From positions 1 to 64,000 of the forward strand of contig CASEIV010000001.1 of assembly GCA_949288175.1 (NCBI GenBank): DNA of 64,000 bases, read 5' to 3'. Below, in pieces: positions 53,459 to 62,682 of this stretch; position 1 is the first letter of the stretch, and each line of letters starts with the position of its first letter. The notes under the pieces were generated by a model. That model was not told where the DNA came from, made no database searches, and worked only from the letters and a program-made list of their open reading frames with translations. Both the position numbers and the translations under genes were made by a program. The DNA comes from an uncultured Eubacteriales bacterium. Its GTDB lineage: Bacteria > Bacillota > Clostridia > TANB77 > CAG-508.

Positions 53459-56164
53459 ATGGATAATTTTGTTTTAATCGATGGAAATAGTATTATGAAT
53501 CGAGCATTTTATGGAATTATGGGAAGTAAAATGCTAACAACAAAAGATGGAAAATATACAAATGCGGTATATGGCTTTTTAGCAATTTTATTTAAATTGA
53601 TAGAAGACACAAATCCCCAATATATGGCAGTAGCATTTGACCTAAAAGCACCAACAGCAAGACACAAATTATATGAAGGATATAAAGCAAATCGAAAAGG
53701 AATGCCAGATGAATTGGCAGAACAAATGCCAATCATTAAAGACATATTAAGAGCTATGAATATTGATATTGTCGAAAAAGAGGGATATGAAGCAGATGAT
53801 GTTTTAGGAACACTTTCTCGATATGGAGAAAAGCAAGGACTTCATGTTACCATATTATCAGGAGACAGAGATACTTTCCAATTGGCGACAGATTATGTAA
53901 CTATTAGAATCCCTAGAACAAAAGGTGGAAAAACAGAAACCGATTTATTTGATAGAAATAAAATCATAGAAACTTATGGAATAGAGCCAAAACAATTAAT
54001 AGAAGTAAAAGGTTTGCAAGGAGATAGTTCAGATAATATACCAGGTGTTCCTGGAATTGGAGAAAAAACAGCATTATCTTTAATACAAAAATATGGTTCT
54101 ATTGACAATTTATATGACAAAATAGAAAAAGATGAAGATGACTTAAAAGGAAAACAAAGAGAGAAGATTAAAGATAATAAAGAATTAGCAGAATTATCCA
54201 AAACATTAGGAACCATCAATTTAGAAGTACCTATTGAAGATACATTAGAACAATTTAAAGTAGAAGAATGGGACAAGGAAAAAGTATTAAAATTATTTAA
54301 AGAATTAAATTTTAATCGATATATTGAACGTTTTCATTTAACAGGAGAAAAAGAAGATAACCAGGAAGAAACCTATAAAATAGAATTTAAGACAGTTGAA
54401 AAATCCATAGAAGAGGTTATCAATATAGTAAAAGAACAAAAAAGGATGACCTTTTATTTACAAACAGAAAAGGATGATAATCCAGAAAATATTATAAAAG
54501 AAAACATAACAGGAATCAGTCTATATAATCCAGATACTCAAGAAGCCTATTATATAAAGCTAAACCAAGAAGAAATAACGCAACTAAAAGAGATATTTGA
54601 AGATGCAGACATAAAAAAGACAAGCATCAATTTAACCAAAGTATATATTTTATTAAAGCAAGTAGGTATTACTTTAGAAGGAATTGAAAATGACATATCT
54701 ATCGGAGCCTATATTTTAAATCCAACAAATAATAAATTAGACCTTAAAAATTTAGCAATGCAATATTTAGAATTGGATATAGAAGAATATATAGGAGAAG
54801 AGGAAAATACGCAAAAACAAATGACTTTATTTGAAGAAAATGATATACAAAAGGATAAAAAGGCTTCAGAAAAATATACTTTGTATGTTTATGTCATTGA
54901 AAAAATAAATACAATGATTTTACAAAAATTAAAAGAGACCAATAGTTTTGAGTTATATACCAATATTGATATGCCAACTGTAGAAGTTTTATCTAGTATG
55001 CAATGGAATGGAATGTATGTAGATGAACAAGAATTAAATGCATTTGGAGAAGAATTAACTTCACAAATTGAAGTCTTAACAAAAGTAATTCATGAAATGG
55101 CAGGTGAAGAATTTAATATTAATTCTACAAAGCAATTAGGAGAGATTCTTTTTGAAAAAATGCAGTTACCAGTTATTAAAAAGACAAAAAATGGATATTC
55201 TACAGATGTGGATGTTTTAGAAAAATTAAAAAGAGAAGACCCCATTATTGAAAAGATATTAGAATATAGACAATTAATGAAATTAAATTCTACATATGTA
55301 GAAGGATTAAAACCATTTATTAATCCAAAAACCAAAAGAATACATTCCTTTTTCCATCAAACCATAACAGCCACTGGAAGAATTAGTTCAACAGAACCAA
55401 ATTTGCAAAATATTCCTACCAGATTTGAATTGGGAAAAAGGGTGAGAAAAGTATTTAAACCAGAAGAGGGAAAAATCTATATTGATGCAGATTATTCTCA
55501 AATAGAGCTAAGAGTATTGGCACATATTTCAGAAGATAAACACATGATAGATGCTTTTAATCATAATGAAGATATCCATAAACAAGCAGCTTCAAAAGTT
55601 TTTAAAACACCAATTGATGAAGTAACCAAAGAACAAAGAAGTAATGCAAAAGCTGTAAATTTTGGAATTGTATATGGAATTAGTGATTTTGGGTTAGCAG
55701 AACAACTAGGAATTTCTAGAAAAAAAGCAAAACAATATATAGATGAATATTTAACAGAGTATGCAGGAATAAAAGAATTTATGGAGAATATTATTGAAAA
55801 GACAAAAGAAAAAGGATATGTCGAAACCTTATTTCATAGAAGAAGATATGTTCCAGAATTAAATTCTAAAAATTATATGGTAAGACAATTTGGCAATCGA
55901 GTGGCAATGAATACACCAATTCAAGGGACAGCAGCTGATATTATGAAAATAGCCATGATGAATGTGAATAAAGAATTGAAAAAAAGAGGATTAGAAGCTA
56001 AGATTATTTTACAAGTACATGATGAAATGATGATAGAAGCTCCAGAGAGTGAAAAAGAAGAAGTAAAGGATATTATGAAGAAAGAGATGGAGTCTGCCAT
56101 TCAATTAAAGATACCACTTGTTGCAGAAATATCAGAGGCAAAAAATTGGTATGATTGTAAATAA
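53459..56164 (+). CDS. polA: DNA polymerase I
   Basis: PolA fills gaps and removes RNA primers. The 901-aa product has the 5' nuclease domain (DGNSIMNRAFYGIMG, YEADDVLGTLSRYGEK, DSSDNIPGVPGIGEKTA). A middle 3'-5' exonuclease-like region follows with its first acidic motif apparently lost (FYLQTEKD where DxE would be). The polymerase domain is complete: motif A YIDADYSQIELRVLAH, motif B RSNAKAVNFGIVYG and motif C LQVHDEMMIE. It therefore probably lacks proofreading, as in other Gram-positive PolA. TAGGAGG precedes the ATG. Confidence 0.97.
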   Translation: MDNFVLIDGNSIMNRAFYGIMGSKMLTTKDGKYTNAVYGFLAILFKLIEDTNPQYMAVAFDLKAPTARHKLYEGYKANRKGMPDELAEQMPIIKDILRAMNIDIVEKEGYEADDVLGTLSRYGEKQGLHVTILSGDRDTFQLATDYVTIRIPRTKGGKTETDLFDRNKIIETYGIEPKQLIEVKGLQGDSSDNIPGVPGIGEKTALSLIQKYGSIDNLYDKIEKDEDDLKGKQREKIKDNKELAELSKTLGTINLEVPIEDTLEQFKVEEWDKEKVLKLFKELNFNRYIERFHLTGEKEDNQEETYKIEFKTVEKSIEEVINIVKEQKRMTFYLQTEKDDNPENIIKENITGISLYNPDTQEAYYIKLNQEEITQLKEIFEDADIKKTSINLTKVYILLKQVGITLEGIENDISIGAYILNPTNNKLDLKNLAMQYLELDIEEYIGEEENTQKQMTLFEENDIQKDKKASEKYTLYVYVIEKINTMILQKLKETNSFELYTNIDMPTVEVLSSMQWNGMYVDEQELNAFGEELTSQIEVLTKVIHEMAGEEFNINSTKQLGEILFEKMQLPVIKKTKNGYSTDVDVLEKLKREDPIIEKILEYRQLMKLNSTYVEGLKPFINPKTKRIHSFFHQTITATGRISSTEPNLQNIPTRFELGKRVRKVFKPEEGKIYIDADYSQIELRVLAHISEDKHMIDAFNHNEDIHKQAASKVFKTPIDEVTKEQRSNAKAVNFGIVYGISDFGLAEQLGISRKKAKQYIDEYLTEYAGIKEFMENIIEKTKEKGYVETLFHRRRYVPELNSKNYMVRQFGNRVAMNTPIQGTAADIMKIAMMNVNKELKKRGLEAKIILQVHDEMMIEAPESEKEEVKDIMKKEMESAIQLKIPLVAEISEAKNWYDCK

Positions 56165-56170
56165 ATGTGC

Positions 56171-56376
56171 CAACTTATGATGTTTTATATTATTTTACAA
56201 TACCTTGTGTGTCGCAACCACTTATGTTGAAAGATAAATTTTTATCTACTCTTAAATAAATTTAAATCTATCTAAAAATTTATTTTTCAACGAATGAAGG
56301 TTGCTCCAATCGCACTCACATTCGTTCGTTTGGTCGCTTACGCGGTATTCCAAAATAATAAAAACATCATAAGTTG
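56171..56376. repeat. Nested palindromic element between polA and the transglycosylase
   Basis: Outer arms 56171-56204 and 56344-56376 are near-complementary (CAACTTATGATGTTTTA on the left). An inner stem pairs GTTGAAAGATAAATTTT with AAAATTTATTTTTCAAC (about 56227-56292). The block 56299-56365 (TCCAATCGCACTCAC, TTTGGTCGCTTACG) is shared with 62560-62627. No ORF. Confidence 0.7.
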
Positions 56377-56425
56377 ACGATGAAAATATAGAAGGGGAAA
56401 CTTAGAATTTAAAGGAGAGAAAATT

Positions 56426-56995
56426 TTGTTAAAAAACAAATATAAAATCATAATAAGTACGGTTATTATGATACTGATAATAGCCATACTATTTGTTCTG
56501 TTTAAAGATAAATTATTAAAAATATTATACCCTAAAACATACAGTGAAATTGTATCAGTCTATGCAGAAGAATATGATGTAGAGGAAAATCTAATATATG
56601 CAGTGATAAAAGCAGAAAGTAACTTCGATAGTAGTGCAGTTTCTAATAGAGATGCGATTGGATTAATGCAAATTGTAGAAGAAACAGCAATTGATGTTGC
56701 AAAGAAAAATAACATAGATATTGATACAGAAAATATAGAAGAAGAAATATTAGATATTGATAATAATATCAATATCGGAACAAAATATCTATCCACATTG
56801 TTAACACAATATGGAAATATAGAAGTAGCATTAGCAGCATATAATGCAGGTATTGGAACTGTAAACAATTGGATAGAAAAGCAAGTTATACAAGCAGATG
56901 GATCAGATATTGAAAATATACCATATAAAGAAACAAATAATTATGTAAGAAAAATATTAAGAGATTATCGTATATATAATGAGTTATATGGATAA
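56426..56995 (+). CDS. Membrane-anchored lytic transglycosylase (SLT family)
   Basis: Lytic transglycosylases cleave peptidoglycan glycan strands. The 189-aa product has one N-terminal transmembrane helix (about 7-26) and an SLT domain with the catalytic Glu in AVIKAESNFDSSAVS, followed by DAIGLMQIVEETA, NINIGTKYL and ALAAYNAGIGTVNNWI. The length is that of a minimal SLT protein. The start is TTG with AAAGGAGAG upstream. Its stop overlaps a terminator hairpin of the GGGGACG repeat family. Confidence 0.88.
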   Translation: MLKNKYKIIISTVIMILIIAILFVLFKDKLLKILYPKTYSEIVSVYAEEYDVEENLIYAVIKAESNFDSSAVSNRDAIGLMQIVEETAIDVAKKNNIDIDTENIEEEILDIDNNINIGTKYLSTLLTQYGNIEVALAAYNAGIGTVNNWIEKQVIQADGSDIENIPYKETNNYVRKILRDYRIYNELYG

Positions 56996-57031
56996 TGTCC
57001 CATTGGGGACGTTTCTGTTTGGGACATTTTT
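56994..57031 (+). terminator. Terminator after the transglycosylase (GGGGACGTTT repeat family)
   Basis: AATGTCCCA (56994-57002) pairs with TGGGACATT (57020-57028) followed by Ts. The loop carries GGGGACGTTTCTGTT, shared with 40544-40560 and 27403-27412. Confidence 0.75.
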
Positions 57032-57116
57032 ATTGTGTCTCATTAATATAGTATATCAAGTACGAAATAAAGAAATAAAAAACAAAATAGAAAAATGAAC
57101 AAAAGGAGGAAGAAAA

Positions 57117-57707
57117 GTGAGAATTATATTAGCATCTCAATCTCCAAGAAGAAAAGAATTATTAAGATTAATTGTTCCTAAATTTGAAATCATAGTGAGC
57201 AATCAAAAAGAGGTATTAAATGATACATTATCTGTAGAAGAGCAAGTGACAGAAATTGCCTATGCAAAGGCAAAAAATGTCTTTGATAGAACTGAAGGGG
57301 ATAGAATTGTTATTGGTTCTGATACGATTGTCACAAAAAATGGGAAAATATATGGAAAGCCAAAAAATAGGAAACATGCAAAAGAAATGATAAAAGAATT
57401 AATAACAGGAGATAAAGTACATGAAATGATAACAGGATTAAGTATTTTATTAGAAGAAAAAGGGCAGTTAAAAGAATATAAAACATATGATGTTGTAAAA
57501 GTATATTTAAAAGATATATCAGATGAGGAAATAGAAAAATGGTTAGATACAGGAAATGCCATGGACAAGGCAGCTGCATATGGAATCCAAAATGAATTTT
57601 GTGTACATGTAGAAAAAATAGAAGGAAATTATACATCAGCTCTTGGCTTACCAACACATAAGGTATATGATATTTTAAAAAATAATCTTTTTACAAAAAA
57701 CGGTTGA
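57117..57707 (+). CDS. maf: Maf-type nucleoside triphosphate pyrophosphatase
   Basis: Maf hydrolyses non-canonical or canonical nucleoside triphosphates and affects septum formation. The 196-aa product starts RIILASQSPRRKELL and has IVIGSDTIVTKNGKIYGKPKNRKHAKEMIKEL, with the catalytic Asp in SDT, and the GNAMDKAAAYGIQ motif. Length and motifs are typical. The start is GTG with AGGAGG about 8 bases upstream. It lies between a transglycosylase and mreB, the classic maf-mreB arrangement. Confidence 0.94.
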   Translation: MRIILASQSPRRKELLRLIVPKFEIIVSNQKEVLNDTLSVEEQVTEIAYAKAKNVFDRTEGDRIVIGSDTIVTKNGKIYGKPKNRKHAKEMIKELITGDKVHEMITGLSILLEEKGQLKEYKTYDVVKVYLKDISDEEIEKWLDTGNAMDKAAAYGIQNEFCVHVEKIEGNYTSALGLPTHKVYDILKNNLFTKNG

Positions 57708-57732
57708 AAAAATAATGATATTGTAATATAAT
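57704..57732 (+). promoter_or_regulatory. Promoter of mreB
   Basis: TTGAAA (57704-57709), 17-base spacer and TATAAT (57727-57732), overlapping the end of maf and lying about 70 bases before mreB. Confidence 0.7.
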
Positions 57733-57804
57733 TGTAACGAAATTGTAACAAAAATATATGATGAAGAAATCATCAATTTTGATATATAGTATAGAAGGGA
57801 AGAT

Positions 57805-58821
57805 ATGCAAATGTTTAAATTTGGTTTTGGGCAAGATGTAGGAATTGATTTAGGAACTGCAACTGTCATTGTATATGTAAAAGGGAAGGGGATTGTATTA
57901 AGAGAACCTTCTGTTGTTGCTGTGGATAATATTACAGGAGAAGTTTTAGCAGTAGGACAAGAGGCTAGAAGAATGTTAGGAAGAACTCCAGGAAATATTG
58001 TTGCAACAAGACCACTGAGAGATGGTGTTATATCAGACTATACAGTTACAGAAAAAATGTTAAAACATTTTATTAATAAAGTTTGCGGTAAATTTATATT
58101 TGCACCAAGAATTATGATTTGTATCCCTTCACAAGTAACAGAGGTAGAGAAAAAAGCAGTTATAGATGCAGCAACACAAGCAGGTGCAAGAAAAGTATAT
58201 TTAATAGAAGAACCAATTGCAGCAGCCATTGGAGCAGGGATTGACATATCAAAACCATGTGGAAATATGGTAGTCGATATTGGGGGAGGAACAACTGATA
58301 TTGCTGTCATATCATTAGGTGGATCAGTTGTGAATACTTCTTTAAAAGTGGCTGGTGATAAATTTGATGAATATATTGTAAAATATATTAAGAAAAAACA
58401 TAATGTCATGATAGGAGAAAGAACAGCTGAAGATTTAAAAGTAAATATTGGTTGTGTATATCCTAAAATTCAAGATACAGAAATGGATATAAGAGGAAGA
58501 GATTTAGTAACAGGACTTCCAAAAACATTAACGATTCATTCAAGTGAAATGTTAGAAGCTTTAATAGAACCAGCAATGATGATTGTAGATGCTGTTCATT
58601 CTGTGCTAGAGAGAACACCACCAGAATTGTCAGCAGACATTAGTGATAAAGGAATTTACATGACAGGTGGAGGTTGTCTAGTAGACGGATTAGATAAGTT
58701 ATTACAAGAAAAAACTGGAATTAATGTTATGATTGCACAAGATACAGTATCATGTGTGGCATTAGGAACAGGAAAAGCATTAGACAATTTAGATGTGTTA
58801 GAAGGAAAAACAAGAAATTAA
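57805..58821 (+). CDS. mreB: Rod shape-determining protein MreB/Mbl
   Basis: MreB forms actin-like filaments that guide peripheral peptidoglycan synthesis. The 338-aa product starts MFKFGFGQDVGIDLGTATVIVYVKGKGIVLREPSVVA (phosphate 1), then VDIGGGTTDIAVISLGG (phosphate 2), the IEEPIAAAIGAG connection and GIYMTGGGCLVDGLDKLL. AGAAGGGA precedes the ATG. It is not followed by mreC or mreD, which occurs for Mbl-type paralogues; the exact paralogue is not resolved. Confidence 0.93.
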   Translation: MQMFKFGFGQDVGIDLGTATVIVYVKGKGIVLREPSVVAVDNITGEVLAVGQEARRMLGRTPGNIVATRPLRDGVISDYTVTEKMLKHFINKVCGKFIFAPRIMICIPSQVTEVEKKAVIDAATQAGARKVYLIEEPIAAAIGAGIDISKPCGNMVVDIGGGTTDIAVISLGGSVVNTSLKVAGDKFDEYIVKYIKKKHNVMIGERTAEDLKVNIGCVYPKIQDTEMDIRGRDLVTGLPKTLTIHSSEMLEALIEPAMMIVDAVHSVLERTPPELSADISDKGIYMTGGGCLVDGLDKLLQEKTGINVMIAQDTVSCVALGTGKALDNLDVLEGKTRN

Positions 58822-58915
58822 ATTAGAAGATTGTATTTTTAATGCATTTTAAGAATGTATGGAGATAATAATTTGAAAAATAAAAAGAAAGTGTTCTAAA
58901 ATATGACTTGAAATC

Positions 58916-58948
58916 AAAAAATCCAACTTGAGAAGAGTTGGATTTTTT
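58916..58948 (+). terminator. Terminator after mreB
   Basis: AAAAAATCCAACT (58916-58928) pairs perfectly with AGTTGGATTTTTT (58936-58948). Confidence 0.9.
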
Positions 58949-59026
58949 GACTCTCAGATTTATTTGGGAATAGTATGCCGACATTTAAGATACTTTAACA
59001 TAAATTAACAATAAAGGCAAATTTGC

Positions 59027-59055
59027 TTGAAAATAAGGCAAAAATATGGGATAAT
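59027..59055 (+). promoter_or_regulatory. Promoter of mtaB
   Basis: TTGAAA (59027-59032), 17-base spacer and GATAAT (59050-59055), about 100 bases before mtaB. The leader has one pair of GAGAAGG/AAGAAAG-like sites and no clear riboswitch. Confidence 0.7.
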
Positions 59056-59156
59056 AGTAAAGAATCTTAAATGAACAAGGAGAGAAGGTTAAAAGAAAGA
59101 CAATCATTTGATTTTTTTAATCAGCTTGAAGCCTTGAGAAAGGAATACAATATAAA

Positions 59157-60581
59157 ATGAAAACAGTAGCATTTATTACATTGGGATGTAAAGTGAATCA
59201 ATATGAAACAAATGCCATGACACAACAATTTATAGAAAAAGGGTATGAAGTGGTAGAACATACACAAAAAGCAGATATCTATATTGTTAATACTTGTACA
59301 GTAACCAATATGTCAGATAGAAAATCTAGACAAATGTTAAGAAGAGTAAAAGAAATAAATACAGAGGCAATTGTCGTTGCTTGTGGTTGTTATGCACAAG
59401 TAGCAAAAGAAGAATTAGAAAAGATAGAAGAAATTAACTTAGTGTTAGGAAATAATGAGAAAAAAGATATTGTAGAATATGTTGAAACATACATACATCA
59501 TCAAACTTTAAATGAAAATAAAGAAGATACATTACATATAAAAACTCAAAGTAACAAAATAGAGGAAGATGTAAAAGCATCACAAAACAAAGAAATAACG
59601 GCAAATGCAGAAAAAAATAAAATAACAAAAAACAGAGTAGAAACACAAACAGAAGATGTTATGAATCAAAAGGAATTTGTAGAATTTGGTGATATTACAT
59701 TTACAGAAAAGACAAGAGCTGTTATCAAAATTCAAGATGGTTGTGACCGTTTTTGTTCTTATTGCATTATTCCATATGCACGAGGAAGAGTAAGAAGCAG
59801 AAAGCCAGAACATATCTTATCAGAAATTCACAAAATAGCAAAAGAAGGCATAAAGGAAGTGGTAATCACTGGAATACATATTGCCTCATATGGTAAAGAA
59901 TTTAAACAAGAATATAGATTAATTGATTTACTAGAAGAAATGAACGAAATAGAAGGTATTGTAAGAATTAGATTAGGATCAATAGAGCCTTTATTGATTA
60001 CAGAAGAATTTGTAAGCAGATTAGAAAAATTATCTAAAATATGTCATCAATTTCATTTATCATTGCAGAGTGGTTGTGATGAAACATTAAAAAGAATGAA
60101 TAGAAGATATACTACAGAACAATTTAAAAATATAACAAATTTATTAAGAAACAAATTTAAAGATGCCATATTAACAACAGATATTATTGTAGGTTTTCCA
60201 GGAGAAAGTGAAGAAGAATTTGAAAAAACATATGAATTTTTAAAAGAAATTAAATTTTATAAAATGCATGTATTCAAATATTCACCAAGAAAAGGAACCA
60301 AAGCAGCAGTGATGCCAAATCAAATTGATGGAAATAAAAAAGAAGAAAGAAGTAGAAAATTAATAGAGTTATCTAATGAAAATGAAAAAACATACAATGA
60401 ACAATATGTAGGAAAAAAAGTAGAAATTCTTTTCGAAGAAGAAAAAAATGGCATGTGGCAAGGACATACAAAAAATTATATATTAGCACATTATAAAACA
60501 GAGGAAAATTTAGAAAACAAAATGATAACATTACAATGTATAGGAGCAAAGAGTGAATATATCCTTGTCGATGGAATATAA
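59157..60581 (+). CDS. mtaB: tRNA (N6-threonylcarbamoyladenosine-C2)-methylthiotransferase MtaB
   Basis: MtaB adds a methylthio group to t6A37 of tRNA. The 474-aa product has the UPF0004 domain with three cysteines (TLGCKVNQYET, VNTCTVTNMSDRKSRQ, ACGCYAQ) and the radical-SAM cluster motif CDRFCSYCIIPYARG. IVGFPGESEEEFEKT and a C-terminal TRAM-like part follow. Residues about 125-175 form a charged, Asn/Glu-rich insertion between the first two domains. AGAAAGGAATAC precedes the ATG. Confidence 0.93.
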   Translation: MKTVAFITLGCKVNQYETNAMTQQFIEKGYEVVEHTQKADIYIVNTCTVTNMSDRKSRQMLRRVKEINTEAIVVACGCYAQVAKEELEKIEEINLVLGNNEKKDIVEYVETYIHHQTLNENKEDTLHIKTQSNKIEEDVKASQNKEITANAEKNKITKNRVETQTEDVMNQKEFVEFGDITFTEKTRAVIKIQDGCDRFCSYCIIPYARGRVRSRKPEHILSEIHKIAKEGIKEVVITGIHIASYGKEFKQEYRLIDLLEEMNEIEGIVRIRLGSIEPLLITEEFVSRLEKLSKICHQFHLSLQSGCDETLKRMNRRYTTEQFKNITNLLRNKFKDAILTTDIIVGFPGESEEEFEKTYEFLKEIKFYKMHVFKYSPRKGTKAAVMPNQIDGNKKEERSRKLIELSNENEKTYNEQYVGKKVEILFEEEKNGMWQGHTKNYILAHYKTEENLENKMITLQCIGAKSEYILVDGI

Positions 60582-60695
60582 GCATAAATATAAAAAATAC
60601 GAAATATTCAGACAGGATTTAACAAAACTGGTAATGTGTAACAAAAATGTAATCATTTTGTAATTAATATTTAATAATAAAGGAATAAAAAACTA

Positions 60696-60724
60696 TTGAT
60701 AAATAAAGAAATATATAGTATAAA
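60696..60724 (+). promoter_or_regulatory. Promoter of the 105-aa conserved protein
   Basis: TTGATA (60696-60701), 17-base spacer and TATAAA (60719-60724), about 40 bases before the start. Confidence 0.6.
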
Positions 60725-60764
60725 TAATATAGTGAGGAATATAAGCTACAAAGGAGGAATTTAA

Positions 60765-61082
60765 ATGGCAGATATAAGAGAAGAAAATAATGTATTTGGC
60801 GGAGTAGAATTTAGTAATGAAAATGGTAATGGAAATAATGAACAAGTACAAGCTGTAAATGCAAAAAATTTACCAGTAAAACAAGGATTCTGGTCAAAAT
60901 TTAAAACTTTCTGGTTCCAAGAAATCGATTGGAATAAAGAAATAAAAGTAGAATTAACTCCATATCAACAAAAAGTGGAAAATGAAATAAATGAATTTTT
61001 ACATCAAGAAATTACATGGGAGAAAGTACATGATTTCTTATTTCAAGAGATAAGATTTGGAAAAAAGAAAACAGAAGCATAA
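60765..61082 (+). CDS. Small conserved-looking protein with three QEI motifs
   Basis: The 105-aa product has a polar Asn-rich N-terminus (about 1-30) and a C-terminal part with three related segments: FWFQEIDWNKEIK, FLHQEITWEKVHD and FLFQEIRFGKKK. The repeated F-x-x-QEI-x-aromatic pattern is unusual. No family is recognised, and no signal or membrane helix is seen. AAAGGAGGAA precedes the ATG; a promoter and a terminator flank it, so it is monocistronic. Confidence 0.75.
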   Translation: MADIREENNVFGGVEFSNENGNGNNEQVQAVNAKNLPVKQGFWSKFKTFWFQEIDWNKEIKVELTPYQQKVENEINEFLHQEITWEKVHDFLFQEIRFGKKKTEA

Positions 61083-61106
61083 GAAAAGGAATAAGTGAAA
61101 TTTTAG

Positions 61107-61148
61107 AAAAGTATAGCAAAAAATATAGAAATATGCTATACTTTTTTT
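61107..61148 (+). terminator. Terminator after the 105-aa gene
   Basis: AAAAGTATAGCA pairs with TGCTATACTTTT followed by a T-run. Confidence 0.88.
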
Positions 61149-61188
61149 GTTTAATGGCAAAACAAAACGGTAAAAAGAAGGAGAAGAA

Positions 61189-62553
61189 ATGGCAAAAAGT
61201 AAAACAATTTTTGTATGTAGTGAATGTGGAAATGAATCTAGCAAATGGCTTGGAAAATGTCCTGCCTGTAATAGTTGGAATACATTTTATGAGCAAAAAG
61301 TAGTAGAAACAAAAGCAGGAGGACACAAAGATTTAGCGAAAAGTGAAAATAAGCCACAAAAATTAAATTCTTATGAGGCAAAAGAAACATTGAGAACATC
61401 AACAGGTTTTGGAGAGTTAGATAGAGTATTAGGAGGGGGACTTGTAAAAGGTTCTCTAGTATTACTTGGTGGAGAACCTGGAATTGGAAAATCTACTTTA
61501 ATTTTACAAATATGTGATAAAGTAAAAGGTGAAGGAAAGGTTTTATATGTTTCAGGAGAAGAATCAGCAGAACAAATTAAAATGAGAGCAGATAGATTAG
61601 GCATCAATAATGATGATATCTTATTTTTAGGAGAAACAGATATAGATGTTGTCAATCAAGCAATCATAGAAATTAATCCAAAACTTGTCATTATTGATTC
61701 GATTCAAACCATGTATTCAGAAGAAATTTCAGCCGCTGCTGGAAGTGTTAGTCAAGTAAGAGAGATTACTTCACAGGTTATGAGAGTATGTAAATCTAGA
61801 GCGATTACAACCATTATTATAGGACATGTCACAAAAGAAGGAAATATTGCAGGTCCAAGAGTTTTGGAGCATATGGTAGATACGGTGTTGTACTTAGAAG
61901 GAGAGAGATATTTTTCATACAGAGTATTAAGAGGTGTTAAAAATAGATTTGGTTCAACCAATGAAATTGGTATGTTTGAAATGAATGAAGAAGGTATGTG
62001 TGAAATTACCAATCCTTCAGATATTTTAATTTCAGAAAGAGAAGATAATCCAGCTGGTTCTTGTATTGTTTCTAGTATAGAAGGAACAAGGGCCATCTTA
62101 ATAGAATTACAAGCTTTAACAACACAAAGTATTTTCGGGTTCCCTAAAAGAACAGCAAATGGAACAGATTATAACAGATTAGCGCTATTAATTGCTGTTT
62201 TAGAAAAAAGAGCAGGGATTATGTTAGGAAGTCAAGATATTTATTTAAATTTAGTAGGTGGTATTAGAGTAAATGAACCATCTATTGATTTAGGTATGAT
62301 GATGGCAGTGGTTTCCAGTTTTAAAAATGTACCAATTCCCAAAGATATGGTGATTATCGGAGAAGTTGGTTTGACAGGAGAAGTCAGAAGAATTAATGTG
62401 ATTGATAAAAGGTTGAAAGAAGCAGAAAAATTGGGATTTAAGAGTTGTATTATTCCAGAATCTAACAAAAAAGACTTGAAAGAAACATATAAATTAGATA
62501 TAATAGGTGTTAGCAATATTAATGAAGCAATGAAAAAGATTGGATTAAAATAG
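61189..62553 (+). CDS. radA: DNA repair protein RadA
   Basis: RadA is a RecA-like ATPase that drives branch migration in recombination. The 454-aa product has the N-terminal zinc finger (CSECGNESSKWLGKCPAC), Walker A GGEPGIGKSTLILQ, the RadA-specific KNRFGSTNEIG motif, Walker B LVIIDSIQTM, and the C-terminal Lon-protease-like domain with the LGMMMAVVSSFKN segment. AGAAGGAGAAGA precedes the ATG. radA-disA is a conserved pair in Firmicutes. Confidence 0.97.
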   Translation: MAKSKTIFVCSECGNESSKWLGKCPACNSWNTFYEQKVVETKAGGHKDLAKSENKPQKLNSYEAKETLRTSTGFGELDRVLGGGLVKGSLVLLGGEPGIGKSTLILQICDKVKGEGKVLYVSGEESAEQIKMRADRLGINNDDILFLGETDIDVVNQAIIEINPKLVIIDSIQTMYSEEISAAAGSVSQVREITSQVMRVCKSRAITTIIIGHVTKEGNIAGPRVLEHMVDTVLYLEGERYFSYRVLRGVKNRFGSTNEIGMFEMNEEGMCEITNPSDILISEREDNPAGSCIVSSIEGTRAILIELQALTTQSIFGFPKRTANGTDYNRLALLIAVLEKRAGIMLGSQDIYLNLVGGIRVNEPSIDLGMMMAVVSSFKNVPIPKDMVIIGEVGLTGEVRRINVIDKRLKEAEKLGFKSCIIPESNKKDLKETYKLDIIGVSNINEAMKKIGLK

Positions 62554-62559
62554 AAAAAA

Positions 62560-62627
62560 GGTTGTTCCAATCGCACTCACCTTTGATTTATTTGGTCGCT
62601 TACGTGGCGTTTCAAATAATAAAAATT
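62560..62627. repeat. Partial copy of the 56-kb nested repeat in the radA-disA gap
   Basis: It shares TCCAATCGCACTCAC, TTTGGTCGCTTACG and CAAATAATAAAAA with 56299-56365, with substitutions; it is in the same orientation and lacks the outer arms. Confidence 0.65.
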
Positions 62628-62682
62628 GTTTAGATTTGAATATTAATGAAGATAACTATTTATGTAAGAGAGGAGATTAATT

